The notes: generated by a model from the sequence alone, not told the origin. DNA of 64,000 nucleotides from Corynebacterium senegalense (GCF_900411315.1 NZ_LS990887.1:2118662-2182661); one strand, 5' to 3'; shown: positions 47,374 to 55,804, counted from the stretch's first letter. Numbers and translations: made by a program.

Positions 47374-48582
47374 ATGGCCCGCACCGCCATCCGAACCACG
47401 CATGTCGGCTCACTGCCGCGCACGCCCGAGCTTCTCGACGCCAACACCCGCCGCGCCGCCGGAGAGATTGGCGAGGAGGAGTTCTACGCAATCCTCCAGC
47501 ACTCCATCGACGAGGTGGTGCGGCGCCAGGTGGAGCTCGGCATCGACATCGTGAACGAGGGCGAGTACGGGCACATCACTTCCGGGGCTGTCGACTACGG
47601 CGCCTGGTGGAACTACTCGTTCTCCCGCCTCGGTGGGCTGACGATGACGGACGAGGACCGCTGGGCCTCCCAGGAGGTCAAGCGCTCCAGCCCGGGAAAC
47701 ATCGTGCTGACCAGCTTCGTCGACCGGCGCGACCGGGCGTTGTTCGCGGACGCGTACAACGACCCGCACTCCGGCATATTCGCGGGTCGCGCCAAGGTGG
47801 GCAACCCGAAGTTCACCGGACCCGTGACGTACATCGGCCAGAAGGAAGTCGAGGCGGACACCGGCTTCATGCGCGCTGCGATGGACAAGGTGGGGGCATC
47901 CGACGGGTTCGTCGCGGCGTTGTCCCCGGGGTCGGCCGCCCGTCTGAACAACGAGTACTACAACTCGGACGCCGAGCTTGTGCAGGCGTGCGCGGATGCG
48001 ATGGCGCAGGAGTACAAGGCGATCACGGACGCCGGCTTCACCGTCCAGCTCGACGCGCCTGACCTGGCCGAATCCTGGGACCAGATCAACCCGGAGCCGT
48101 CGCTGGCCGATTACCGTGCATGGCTGCGCGTGCGCGTCGACGCCATCAACTCCGCGGTTGCCGGTCTGCCGCGAGAAAAGACGCGCCTGCACATCTGCTG
48201 GGGCTCCTGGCATGGCCCCCACGTCACCGACGTGCCCTTCGAGGACATCGTGGAGGAAATCCTGCGTGCCGAGGTCGGGGGGTTCTCCTTTGAGGCGTCG
48301 TCGCCGCGGCACGCCCACGAGTGGCGAGTGTGGCGCGACCATGACCTCCCAGCAGGGACGGTGATTTACCCGGGCGTGGTTTCCCACAGCACGAACGCTG
48401 TGGAACACCCGCGTCTGGTCGCGGACCGGATTATCAGGTTCGCAGAGATCGTCGGCCCCGACAACGTTGTGGCCTCCTCGGACTGCGGCCTCGGTGGGCG
48501 CCTGAACCACCAGATCGCGTGGGCGAAGTTGGGCTCGCTCGTGGAGGGAGCGCGCATCGCCTCGGCCGAGCTCTACGGCTAA
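47374..48582 (+). CDS. Cobalamin-independent methionine synthase C-domain-like zinc enzyme
   Basis: A 402-residue protein of the MetE C-terminal (UROD/MetE-like) fold, about half the length of true MetE and lacking its N-terminal folate domain. The zinc thiolate-transfer site is visible: His273-x-Cys275 (HICWG), Glu308 and Cys371 (SDCGLGG). This pattern is shared with MetE and with epoxyalkane:coenzyme M transferase, so it probably transfers an alkyl group to a thiol; donor and acceptor are unknown. ATG 47374 has GGAGGAA 6 nt upstream. No metabolic partner lies nearby. Confidence 0.82.
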   Translation: MARTAIRTTHVGSLPRTPELLDANTRRAAGEIGEEEFYAILQHSIDEVVRRQVELGIDIVNEGEYGHITSGAVDYGAWWNYSFSRLGGLTMTDEDRWASQEVKRSSPGNIVLTSFVDRRDRALFADAYNDPHSGIFAGRAKVGNPKFTGPVTYIGQKEVEADTGFMRAAMDKVGASDGFVAALSPGSAARLNNEYYNSDAELVQACADAMAQEYKAITDAGFTVQLDAPDLAESWDQINPEPSLADYRAWLRVRVDAINSAVAGLPREKTRLHICWGSWHGPHVTDVPFEDIVEEILRAEVGGFSFEASSPRHAHEWRVWRDHDLPAGTVIYPGVVSHSTNAVEHPRLVADRIIRFAEIVGPDNVVASSDCGLGGRLNHQIAWAKLGSLVEGARIASAELYG

Positions 48583-48771
48583 CCACCATCCCGACGACGC
48601 CAGCCCCGCCGGATTCTGGAGGGGACGGCGACGGCGTGGCCGGTGGAGGATCTCTCGGCGGTCTTCGCCGCCGCCGGGGCAGACGCGAGGGAAAGCGTGA
48701 CAGCTGCGGCGGACAGACGGCGCAGGGGGCGTTCCCACGGTCGCGCAGCGGCCGGCGGGTGGAGCTTCACT

Positions 48772-49843
48772 TTAGGGAATCTTCGCCTCGGCGATCCTGC
48801 CCGTGAGGACGCCGGCCGTGGAGGACGGGGAGCTGGAGGTGGAGCTGGCCCCGGGGGCGTCGAGAAGCGAGGCGAGACTGAAGACGGTGGTCGTGCCGGA
48901 AACCTCGGTTCCTGATGCGCGCTTTCTCGGAGTAGGCCTCCCGGTCGCGCGCGTCGCTCTCGTTCGCCGGGACGAGGTAGGTCTGGCCGCCGGTGGTGTA
49001 GGCGGCGAAGAAGTCGGGCTGCAGCATGGCCTTGACCGGACGCGTCCTCCGGGTGATTGAGCCGCTCTTGTCGGATGGGTCGAAGCCGACCTTGCTGCGG
49101 TCGGTGTAACCGGGGGGAAGACGTTCTCAACGGTGGCGGTCGCGATGTCCACGACGGCCACGGCGTTGTTCTCCTGCAGAGTGACGTAGGCCTTGCCTTC
49201 GGCGGTGGCAATGTACTCCGGTTCGCGGTTCTGGGCCTCGCTGGTGGACGCGCCGACCTGGCCGAGGATGTGCACCCCCTTGTCCGCGAGGGTCCCCGCG
49301 AACGCGCGGAAACCCGCCGTGTGCGCATCGTCCTGTGCGGCCGCCGCGACGTCTTCGGGCAGCTTGACGACGCCCATGGAACCCTCCGGGTCGACGGAGT
49401 AGTCCGCGGTGGGCTCGTCCTCGTCGGCCACGAGAGCGTACTCACCGTCGGCGGTGGTGGTGACCATGTCAGGCAGTGAGCCGACCGTGACACGGCCAGC
49501 CCGTCGGGGCGCACGGTGACGGAGTTGATCGTCGCGGCATCGCCCCCGCTGACGGTGCCCACCCGCGTCGGCATGGTGGGGTCGGGGACGTCGATGAGCC
49601 CGCTCTGTGCGTTCACGGTGAGCAGGCGCTTCGACGCCGCGTGGTATAGGCCACGATCTCCTCCGCCGACTTCTCGAAGACCCCGGTGTCGGCGGAACCG
49701 ATCGTCTCGAGGGCATTGGTGGAATCACCGGCCTGGTCGTATACGGGCTCGGGCACGACCACCGCGAACGCGGGGGTGGCAAGGCAGGCGGAAGCGGTCC
49801 GGGCGGTGGGGCAGGCGGCACCGGGCACACGGGATCGGAGCAC
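48772..49843 (-). pseudogene. Secreted choice-of-anchor-I-like protein gene, four frameshifts and truncated
   Basis: Consecutive pieces of one beta-propeller-like protein are read in different minus-strand frames: ETIGSADTGVFEKSAEEIVAY, then LLTVNAQSGLIDVPDP, then GSLPDMVTTTADGEYALVAD to AVVDIATATVENVFPP, then KVGFDPSDKSG and TYLVPANESDARD, then a short end at 48772. Breaks fall near 49645, 49490, 49113 (a C6 run on the coding strand) and 48920. The segments match, in order, the LVIVD-type secreted proteins often called choice-of-anchor I or alkaline-phosphatase-like. The C-terminal half of the usual protein is missing. Not translatable as one product. Confidence 0.72.
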
Positions 49844-49967
49844 GGTCAGTACCTCGGGTCCGGGGAAGCGGAAAATGACGAATCATTCATAGCGGCAGCG
49901 GGGGTCCGCGAGGTGACGTGAGGGAAGGTGGGAGGCGAAGGGAAGGCGAATTCGCGGTCGGCCGGGC

Positions 49968-49997
49968 GGTAACACCTGTTACCTGGCGGGCTATAGG
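49968..49997 (+). promoter_or_regulatory. Palindromic operator and -10 upstream of the first HhH-like gene
   Basis: GGTAACA-CC-TGTTACC (49968-49983) is a perfect 7-bp inverted repeat with a 2-nt centre. It sits just upstream of a TATAGG -10 (49992-49997) and 47 nt before ATG 50030, between this gene and the divergent pseudogene, so it may have controlled both. Confidence 0.5.
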
Positions 49998-50029
49998 TAA
50001 ATGAACGTCCGCCAAGTGAGAGGAATGCG

Positions 50030-50494
50030 ATGGAAACCACCGCGACATGGAGCGTCGAACCGGAGGTCACCTGGGGAGACAAGGCGGGCCTGGCCCTCCT
50101 CGGCGCAGTCTTCGGTGCCAGCTGCCGCGACAACGCGGTGCTGCGGAGGGTGAACGGCACAGCGCGGGAGCTGGAGCGGCGGGGGCTGCGCACCGACTCC
50201 CTGAAGGAGGTCGCCGCACTGGACGAGAACTTCCTGGCGGAGTTCATGGGCCGCGCCCGCCTGAACCCCGGCAGGAGGCGCCGGGTCTCGAGGGCGGAGG
50301 CGGCCCGGGCCGCGGCAGGCAGGATCGCCGCCCTGGGCGTCGACACCGCGGCCGACGTCAGGGCCTACGCGCGTCGCGCCAGCGGCGCCGAGGACATCCT
50401 GCGCAGCTACAGCTCGGTCGCGGGGCTGGGCCGGGTAAGCGGGGAGCGGTTCCTTGCTCTCCTCGGTGCTGCGGGCCCGGAGGGCGAGGCGTAG
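50030..50494 (+). CDS. Truncated paralogue of the helix-hairpin-helix protein at 51044
   Basis: A 154-residue protein that aligns along its whole length with residues about 30-167 of the protein encoded at 51044-51739. Shared landmarks include the central xLNPGRRRRVSRAEAARAAA / xVAPGRARSVTKAAAARQAA stretch and the hairpin ILRSYSSVAGLGRVSGERFLALLG. It stops where the partner continues with IPGVKTDRM, so the segment with the putative catalytic Asp and C-terminal helices is absent; no other frame restores it. AGAGGA precedes the ATG. Probably a decaying or non-catalytic copy; family not named. Confidence 0.6.
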   Translation: METTATWSVEPEVTWGDKAGLALLGAVFGASCRDNAVLRRVNGTARELERRGLRTDSLKEVAALDENFLAEFMGRARLNPGRRRRVSRAEAARAAAGRIAALGVDTAADVRAYARRASGAEDILRSYSSVAGLGRVSGERFLALLGAAGPEGEA

Positions 50495-51043
50495 CGCGCG
50501 GCGCGGTCGGCCCGGGTTTCGGCGACCTGGAGTTGCGGAACGCAAAATGTCGACAGAGCGGATGGGAGAGCGACGGCGGGGAAAGGACCAGGCCACCCAT
50601 GTGCGCGCAAGCACCGGGCCCATCTGCTGTGGGTGAATTACACGGGGCAGAACGGCTTGGGGAAGGGTTTCCCCTTCTGCACCTTCTTCACGGCTGTCCC
50701 AGTCTCTACAGAATTGATCTTCGCGCCCGCCGCAGTGTCCGGGTTAAGTTTCGTGCCCCGATGGCGGCGGCGCAACGAGCACGTCAGGCTGCGGGACTGG
50801 GGGACGCGCATTCGAATGCTCGGGTTCGAACCTCCGACTTCCGGGTCGCGGCCCCAGCTCGCTATTCTCCGGAAAGCCTGTTTTTTCGTGATCTTCGCCG
50901 ATAAACTTCTTTCACACCCGCGCGTCCGCCCCAATGCCGGATGAACGGTTCGAGGTTTGGGGTCCGCACGTCCTATTGCGCGGTGAGGCGCAGACCGAAG
51001 ATTTCCTTTCCAGTTGACAACAACCACCCAGAAAAGGTTCCTC
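50495..51043. other. Gene-free, lower-GC spacer with two TTCGAA palindromes
   Basis: No credible gene: open frames here lack RBS and recognisable sequence. From about 50630 the base composition is lower in GC than the flanks. GCATTCGAATGC (50808-50819) and GGTTCGAACC (50823-50832) are adjacent perfect palindromes. A TTTTTT run occurs near 50880. The stretch resembles a degraded insertion boundary, but no tRNA or integrase could be built. Confidence 0.5.
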
Positions 51044-51739
51044 ATGCCGAACGCCGAAACCTCCGCGCTTGAGCGCCTCACCGCGGCCGTATCTGATCTT
51101 GATCGGGATCTGTTCACGCGCTACAAGGGAGGGTGGATCAATCAGATCGGGATTGCGTTGTGGGATGCCGTCTACAGCATCGGCTCCCAGTACAGCGGGG
51201 TGGCTCCGCGTCTGGACGAAATGAGGGGGTGGCTCGCCAAGGAGGGGCTCAGCGAAGACTCCCTCCACGTTGTCGCAAACCTCCCGGAGGACGCGGTCGT
51301 GAAGATAATGGGGGCCACCCGTGTCGCGCCGGGGCGCGCGAGGAGCGTCACGAAAGCTGCGGCCGCGCGTCAAGCGGCGATAGCGATCGCAGGACTGGAG
51401 ATCGACTCGGCGTGCGATCTGCGCGATCACGTCTCAGCGCACAGAGATGGCCCCGTAGAAGGCGCGAAAGAGATCCTCAAAACTTACAGCTCTGTTTACG
51501 GGTTGGGGAAGGTGACGGGGGAGTACTTCCTCATGCTCCTCGGTATCCCTGGGGTGAAAACGGACCGAATGGTCACGCGGTTCGTGGCAAAAGCCGTCGG
51601 TAAGCCGGTCGGGCCAGAAGAAGCGCGCAGCCTCGTTGTCGCGGCCCACGAGGCTTTGAGCCCCTCGACTCTGTCCGGGGTGAGCCTAACCCAGCTCGAT
51701 CACGCCATCTGGCTACACACCAGAGGTGACTCCGAGTAG
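51044..51739 (+). CDS. HhH-GPD-like uncharacterised protein
   Basis: A 231-residue all-helical protein. A helix-hairpin-helix motif (residues about 151-167, YGLGKVTGEYFLMLLG) is followed by IPGVKTDRM with Asp174, a layout recalling DNA glycosylases of the endonuclease III type, where an Asp follows the hairpin. The N-terminal half (WINQIGIALWDAVYSIGSQY) matches actinobacterial hypothetical proteins that I recall but cannot name. No FeS cysteines. AAAAGG lies 6 nt before ATG 51044. Base composition is lower in GC than neighbouring genes, suggesting acquisition. DNA-repair or defence roles are inference only. Confidence 0.65.
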   Translation: MPNAETSALERLTAAVSDLDRDLFTRYKGGWINQIGIALWDAVYSIGSQYSGVAPRLDEMRGWLAKEGLSEDSLHVVANLPEDAVVKIMGATRVAPGRARSVTKAAAARQAAIAIAGLEIDSACDLRDHVSAHRDGPVEGAKEILKTYSSVYGLGKVTGEYFLMLLGIPGVKTDRMVTRFVAKAVGKPVGPEEARSLVVAAHEALSPSTLSGVSLTQLDHAIWLHTRGDSE

Positions 51740-51758
51740 ATCGCCCGTGCATGAGGTC

Positions 51759-51764
51759 TACACT
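51759..51764 (+). promoter_or_regulatory. -10 box TACACT, probable leaderless start for ilvA
   Basis: TACACT ends 9 nt before ATG 51773; no RBS lies between. Confidence 0.5.
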
Positions 51765-51772
51765 ATCTCATC

Positions 51773-53056
51773 ATGAGTACACCCTCCACCACCCAGGCAG
51801 TGCACGCGGCGGATATCCAGGCGGCGCAGGCCAAGATTTCCTCCGTGATTGAGCCGACGCCCCTGCAGTACTGCCCGCGGCTGTCGCAGCGCTACGGCCT
51901 GGAGGTGTACCTCAAGCGTGAGGACCTGCAGGACGTGCGCTCCTACAAGATCCGCGGCGCCTACTACAACGTCGCCTCGCTGACCGAGGAGGAGAAGGCG
52001 GCGGGCGTCGTCGCGGCTTCGGCGGGCAACCACGCCCAGGGCGTGGCCTACGCCTGCCGGGCCATGGGGATCAAGGGCAAGATCTTCGTTCCCAAGCCGA
52101 CGCCGAAGCAGAAGCGCGACCGCATCCTCGTGCACGGCGGGGACAACATCGAGCTCGTGGTCACGGGCAACACGTTCGACGAGGCGGCGGAGGCCGCCGG
52201 CGCTGACGCCGCCGAGCGCGGGGCGACCGTCGTGGAGCCTTTCGACGCCCGCGAGACCGTCATCGGCCAGGGCACCGTCGCCGCGGAGATCCTCACCCAG
52301 CTGACGGGCCTGGGCCGGGAGCTCGACAGCGTCGTGGTGCCCGTCGGCGGCGGCGGCCTCGCCGCCGGGATCGCCTCCTACCTGGCCGACATGTCGCCGC
52401 GGACCTCGATCGTGGCGGTCGAGCCGGCCGGTGCGGCGTCGATGGCGGCCGCCGTGGCCAACGGCGGCCCGGTGACGCTGAACTCCATCGACCCGTTCGT
52501 CGACGGCGCGGCGGTGAAGCGCGCCGGGCAGTTCCCCTACGAGGTCATCGAGCGCAACCTGGGCCGCATCCACCTCATCACCAGCGAGGAGGGGGAGGTG
52601 TGCACCGAGATGCTGGAGCTGTACCAGAACGAGGGCATCATCGCCGAGCCGGCCGGGGCCCTTTCCGTGGCGGGCCTCAACGGGGTCAACCTGGAGCCCG
52701 GCAGCACCGTCGTCTGCGTCATCTCCGGCGGCAACAATGACGTCCTGCGCTACGCGGAGATCATGGAGCGCTCCCTGGTGCACCGCGGCCTGAAGCACTA
52801 CTTCCTGGTCAACTTCCCGCAGGAGCCGGGCCAGCTGCGAAACTTCCTCACCAACATCCTCGGCGAGGACGACGACATCGTGCTGTTCGAGTACCTGAAG
52901 AAGAACAACCGCGAGACGGGCGTGGCGCTCGTCGGTGTGGAGCTGACCCGCGCCCGCGACCTCGACCCGCTGCTGGAGCGGATGGAGGCCTCGCCGATCG
53001 AGTGCCGCCGCCTCATGCCAGGCACCGACGAGTACGAGTTCATCGTCGCCGGCTAG
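51773..53056 (+). CDS. ilvA: L-threonine dehydratase, biosynthetic
   Basis: PLP enzyme (427 aa) that deaminates threonine to 2-oxobutanoate, the first step to isoleucine. The PLP Lys59 lies in SYKIRGA; the phosphate-binding SAGNHAQG loop is near residue 83 and the glycine loop VPVGGGGLA near 190. A single C-terminal ACT-like regulatory domain (about 345-427) suggests isoleucine feedback. It converges on treZ, their stop codons sharing a CTAG. Confidence 0.94.
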   Translation: MSTPSTTQAVHAADIQAAQAKISSVIEPTPLQYCPRLSQRYGLEVYLKREDLQDVRSYKIRGAYYNVASLTEEEKAAGVVAASAGNHAQGVAYACRAMGIKGKIFVPKPTPKQKRDRILVHGGDNIELVVTGNTFDEAAEAAGADAAERGATVVEPFDARETVIGQGTVAAEILTQLTGLGRELDSVVVPVGGGGLAAGIASYLADMSPRTSIVAVEPAGAASMAAAVANGGPVTLNSIDPFVDGAAVKRAGQFPYEVIERNLGRIHLITSEEGEVCTEMLELYQNEGIIAEPAGALSVAGLNGVNLEPGSTVVCVISGGNNDVLRYAEIMERSLVHRGLKHYFLVNFPQEPGQLRNFLTNILGEDDDIVLFEYLKKNNRETGVALVGVELTRARDLDPLLERMEASPIECRRLMPGTDEYEFIVAG

Positions 53057-54828
53057 CGCGGCTGGAGCACCGCGAACTCCCACGGGCCGAGGACGGTGGA
53101 CTCAGGCCCGACCTCCGGGTCGTTGAAGGAGTAGACCAGAGTGCCGCCCGCCGGGACGGTGACCGGGGCGTCGCTGAGGTTCGCTGCGAGCAGGACGTCG
53201 TCGTAGCCCATGGTGAGCCAGCCGTCGCCGTGCTCGACGCGCAGCTCGCGCAGGTCCTCCCGGTCGAGGCGGTACTCCTCCCGCATGCCTATGAGCGCCT
53301 GGTACGTCTCGAAGATTTCGTCCTGCGCGGCGTTGAACTCCCAGTTCAGCCGGGCGCTGTCGAAGGTGGCGGGGTCGGCCGGGTCGGGCACGTCCTCGGG
53401 GTTCCAGCCAAGCCGGGCGAACTCGCTGAAGCGGCCCTCGCGGGTGAGCCGGTTCAGCTCGTCGTCGGTGTGCGAAACGAAGAAGGGGAAGGGGGTCGCC
53501 GCGGCGAATTCCTCGCCCATGAACAGCATGGGGGTGAAGGGGGAGAAGAGAACCAGGGCGGCCTTGAGCGCCAGCTGGGTCGGAGTGAGGTTCTGCGAGG
53601 GCCTGTCGCCGGCGGCGCGGTTGCCGGTCTGGTCGTGGGTGGTGGTGTAGGCGATCAGCCGCCAGGGGGCCACGTGAGCCAGGTCCAGGGGACGGCCGTG
53701 GCGGCGGCGCCGGTACTCGGAGTAGTGGCCGCGGAAGCGGTAGCCGTGGGCGAGGGTGTCGGCGAGGATCTCGAGCGTCCCGTAATCGACGTAGTAGGCG
53801 CCGCGCTCGCCCGAGACCAGGGTGTGGATGGCGTGGTGGACGTCGTCGAGCCACTGTGCGGACAGCCCGTAGCCGCCGACGGATTCGTCGTTGATGATGC
53901 GCGGGTCGTTCAGGTCCGACTCGCCGATGATGATGCGGGGCACGCCCGTCTGCGCGGCGATCTCGTCGGCGACGGCCCGGATGTCCTCCATGATGGAGTA
54001 GGCGAGGCGGTCGTCGTAGGAGTGGATGGCGTCGAGGCGCAGGCCGTCGACGTGGAACTCGCCGAGCCACTGCTGGACGGCGTCGAGGACAAAGGAGCGC
54101 ACCTCGTCGGAGCTCGGCCCGGAGAAGTTGATCACGTCGCCCCAGCCGGTGCTGCCCGCCGTCATGTAGGGGCCGAACTGGCCGTTGTAGTTGCCGTCGG
54201 GGCCGAAGTGGTTGTACACCACGTCCATGAACACGGCCAGCCCGGCGTTGTGGGCGGCGTCGACAAGCTCCTTGAGCCCCTCGGGCCCGCCGTAGGACTG
54301 CTGCACCGCGAACCAGTCGACCCCGTCGTAACCCCAGTTGCGGATGCCGCCGAAGGGCTGCACCGGCATGAGCTCGATGGCGGTCACGCCCAGCTCGGCG
54401 AGGTAGCCGAGCTTCTCGATCACCCCCGCGAACGTCCCGCTCGGGCTGAACGTGCCCACGTGCAGCTCGTAAATCACCTGCCCGCGCAGCTCGCGGCCGC
54501 GCCAGGCGTCGTCGGTCCATGGGTAGTCCGTGGCCACGACCTCGGAGGGGCCGTGGATGCCCTCCGGCTGTGCGCGCGAGCGCGGGTCGGGCAGCGGCTT
54601 CGACCACTCGGTGCCGTTGAACAGGCTGTAGGAGTAGCGTTGCCCGGGAGCGGGCGCGACGTCGTCCGGGGCAGCGACCCACCAGCCGCGGCGCTCCGGG
54701 TCGCGCAGCAGGGTGTGCTCGGCCCCATCGACGATCAGCTTCACGTCGTGGGCGAAGGGGGCCCAGACCTCGAATTTTTCCGGCACGTTCTCCGGCGCGT
54801 TCGCTGGCACAGGGGCGGGAGCAGACAT
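53053..54828 (-). CDS. treZ: Malto-oligosyltrehalose trehalohydrolase
   Basis: GH13 enzyme (591 aa) that releases trehalose from maltooligosyl-trehalose made by TreY. An N-terminal beta-sandwich (about 15-110) precedes the catalytic barrel, with nucleophile Asp266 in DGLRLDAIHS and acid Glu303 in IGESD. I chose ATG 54828, which has AAGG upstream and gives the usual length; the longer frame extends into the divergent gene. TreY and GlgX lie nearby on the same strand but not contiguous. Confidence 0.93.
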   Translation of the reverse strand: MSAPAPVPANAPENVPEKFEVWAPFAHDVKLIVDGAEHTLLRDPERRGWWVAAPDDVAPAPGQRYSYSLFNGTEWSKPLPDPRSRAQPEGIHGPSEVVATDYPWTDDAWRGRELRGQVIYELHVGTFSPSGTFAGVIEKLGYLAELGVTAIELMPVQPFGGIRNWGYDGVDWFAVQQSYGGPEGLKELVDAAHNAGLAVFMDVVYNHFGPDGNYNGQFGPYMTAGSTGWGDVINFSGPSSDEVRSFVLDAVQQWLGEFHVDGLRLDAIHSYDDRLAYSIMEDIRAVADEIAAQTGVPRIIIGESDLNDPRIINDESVGGYGLSAQWLDDVHHAIHTLVSGERGAYYVDYGTLEILADTLAHGYRFRGHYSEYRRRRHGRPLDLAHVAPWRLIAYTTTHDQTGNRAAGDRPSQNLTPTQLALKAALVLFSPFTPMLFMGEEFAAATPFPFFVSHTDDELNRLTREGRFSEFARLGWNPEDVPDPADPATFDSARLNWEFNAAQDEIFETYQALIGMREEYRLDREDLRELRVEHGDGWLTMGYDDVLLAANLSDAPVTVPAGGTLVYSFNDPEVGPESTVLGPWEFAVLQPR

Positions 54829-54880
54829 GTCACCAACCTTATGGACACGCACCGCGCCCGGGCAACCCCGCCGCGCGCGG

Positions 54881-54886
54881 TAGAGT
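54881..54886 (+). promoter_or_regulatory. -10 box TAGAGT, probable leaderless start for the YigZ-family gene
   Basis: TAGAGT ends 10 nt before ATG 54896; no RBS lies between. Confidence 0.45.
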
Positions 54887-54895
54887 GCAGGAATC

Positions 54896-55552
54896 ATGCC
54901 CGCCACACCTTCCGCCTACGAGCTGCCCCGCACCGGGGCGCCCGTCACCCACGAGATCGAGATCAAGCGCTCCCGCTTCATCACCTGGATCGGCAGGGTC
55001 GGCGACGAAGCGGAGGCCCGCGCGTTCATCGCCTCGGCGCGCGATGCCTTCCCCGACGCTCGCCACCACTGCTCGGCGTACATCTACCGGGTTGAAGGGG
55101 CCCAGCCGGTGGAGCGCTCCTCCGACGACGGGGAGCCCTCCGGCACCGCGGGCAAGCCGATGCTCGAGGCCCTGAAGGGCTCGGGGATGAGCGACATCGC
55201 CGCGGTGGTCACCCGCTACTTCGGCGGCACCAAGCTCGGCACCGGTGGCCTGGTCAGCGCCTATTCGACGTCGGTAAGCGAGGCCCTCGGGCTCGTCGAG
55301 CGCGCCACGCGCACCCCGCGGAGCACGGCGACGGTCGCGCTACCCCACGCCGAGGCCGGGCGCGTCGAGGCGGAGCTGCGCGCCGCCGGGGTCGACGTGA
55401 TCGGCGTCGATTACGGCTCGCTCGCCCGCTACACTCTCGCCTTCGACCCCGCCAAGCGAGCGCTTGTCGACGCCCTCCTCGCCGCCTCCACCAAAGGCAG
55501 CGCCGAGCTGGAGGAACCCGATGGGCCGGGCTACGTGTGGGTGGAGTCCTGA
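54896..55552 (+). CDS. YigZ/IMPACT-family protein
   Basis: A 218-residue UPF0029 protein. The N-terminal domain carries the family signature around DDGEPSGTAGKPMLEAL (about residues 76-93) and RYFGGTKLGTGGL; the C-terminal domain has an EF-G-like fold. Eukaryotic IMPACT proteins modulate Gcn2 kinase; the bacterial role is unknown. Divergent from treZ with 67 nt between the starts. Confidence 0.88.
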   Translation: MPATPSAYELPRTGAPVTHEIEIKRSRFITWIGRVGDEAEARAFIASARDAFPDARHHCSAYIYRVEGAQPVERSSDDGEPSGTAGKPMLEALKGSGMSDIAAVVTRYFGGTKLGTGGLVSAYSTSVSEALGLVERATRTPRSTATVALPHAEAGRVEAELRAAGVDVIGVDYGSLARYTLAFDPAKRALVDALLAASTKGSAELEEPDGPGYVWVES

Positions 55553-55557
55553 CCGGC

Positions 55558-55563
55558 TACTAT
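55558..55563 (+). promoter_or_regulatory. -10 box TACTAT, leaderless start for the small membrane protein
   Basis: TACTAT ends 8 nt before ATG 55571 and overlaps the alternative ATG at 55562, which therefore cannot be on the mRNA. Confidence 0.55.
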
Positions 55564-55570
55564 GGTGCGC

Positions 55571-55804
55571 ATGACTTTGCAGCCGCGCCCGAACAACCCC
55601 ATCGAGCAGCGTAAGCAGGCTGTTCGCCGCTACTCCCGCAACGCCGTCGTGTGGGCGGGTGCCGGGGTGACCGGAGGCGTGGCGCTGGCGCTTCTCGCCC
55701 ACTCGTGGTTCTTCCTCGCCGTCGGCCTCATCGTCGCCGTGGCGGGCGGGTGGAGCAACTACGCCAAGGTGCAGAAGATCGTCAACCACCGCGACCAGTA
55801 CTAG
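55571..55804 (+). CDS. Small membrane protein of unknown function
   Basis: A 77-residue protein with a basic N-terminus (about 25 residues, PNNPIEQRKQAVRRYSRN) and two short hydrophobic helices (about 26-44 and 45-60). It is similar in design to small actinobacterial membrane proteins of no known function. The ATG at 55571 follows a -10 box by 8 nt. It probably forms a transcription unit with the S4 protein that starts 6 nt downstream. Confidence 0.72.
   Translation: MTLQPRPNNPIEQRKQAVRRYSRNAVVWAGAGVTGGVALALLAHSWFFLAVGLIVAVAGGWSNYAKVQKIVNHRDQY

Noticed and set aside
48600-48740. Signal-peptide-like stretch (RRLSAAAVTLSLASAPAAA) on the minus strand downstream of the pseudogene
   Set aside because: No RBS, start or continuing domain; it may be a fragment or chance in high-GC sequence.
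50800-50850. tRNA gene suggested by GGTTCGAACC and a typical T-loop-like context
   Set aside because: On neither strand do the flanks give a 5-bp T-stem, an acceptor stem or a standard anticodon arm, so no tRNA can be folded.
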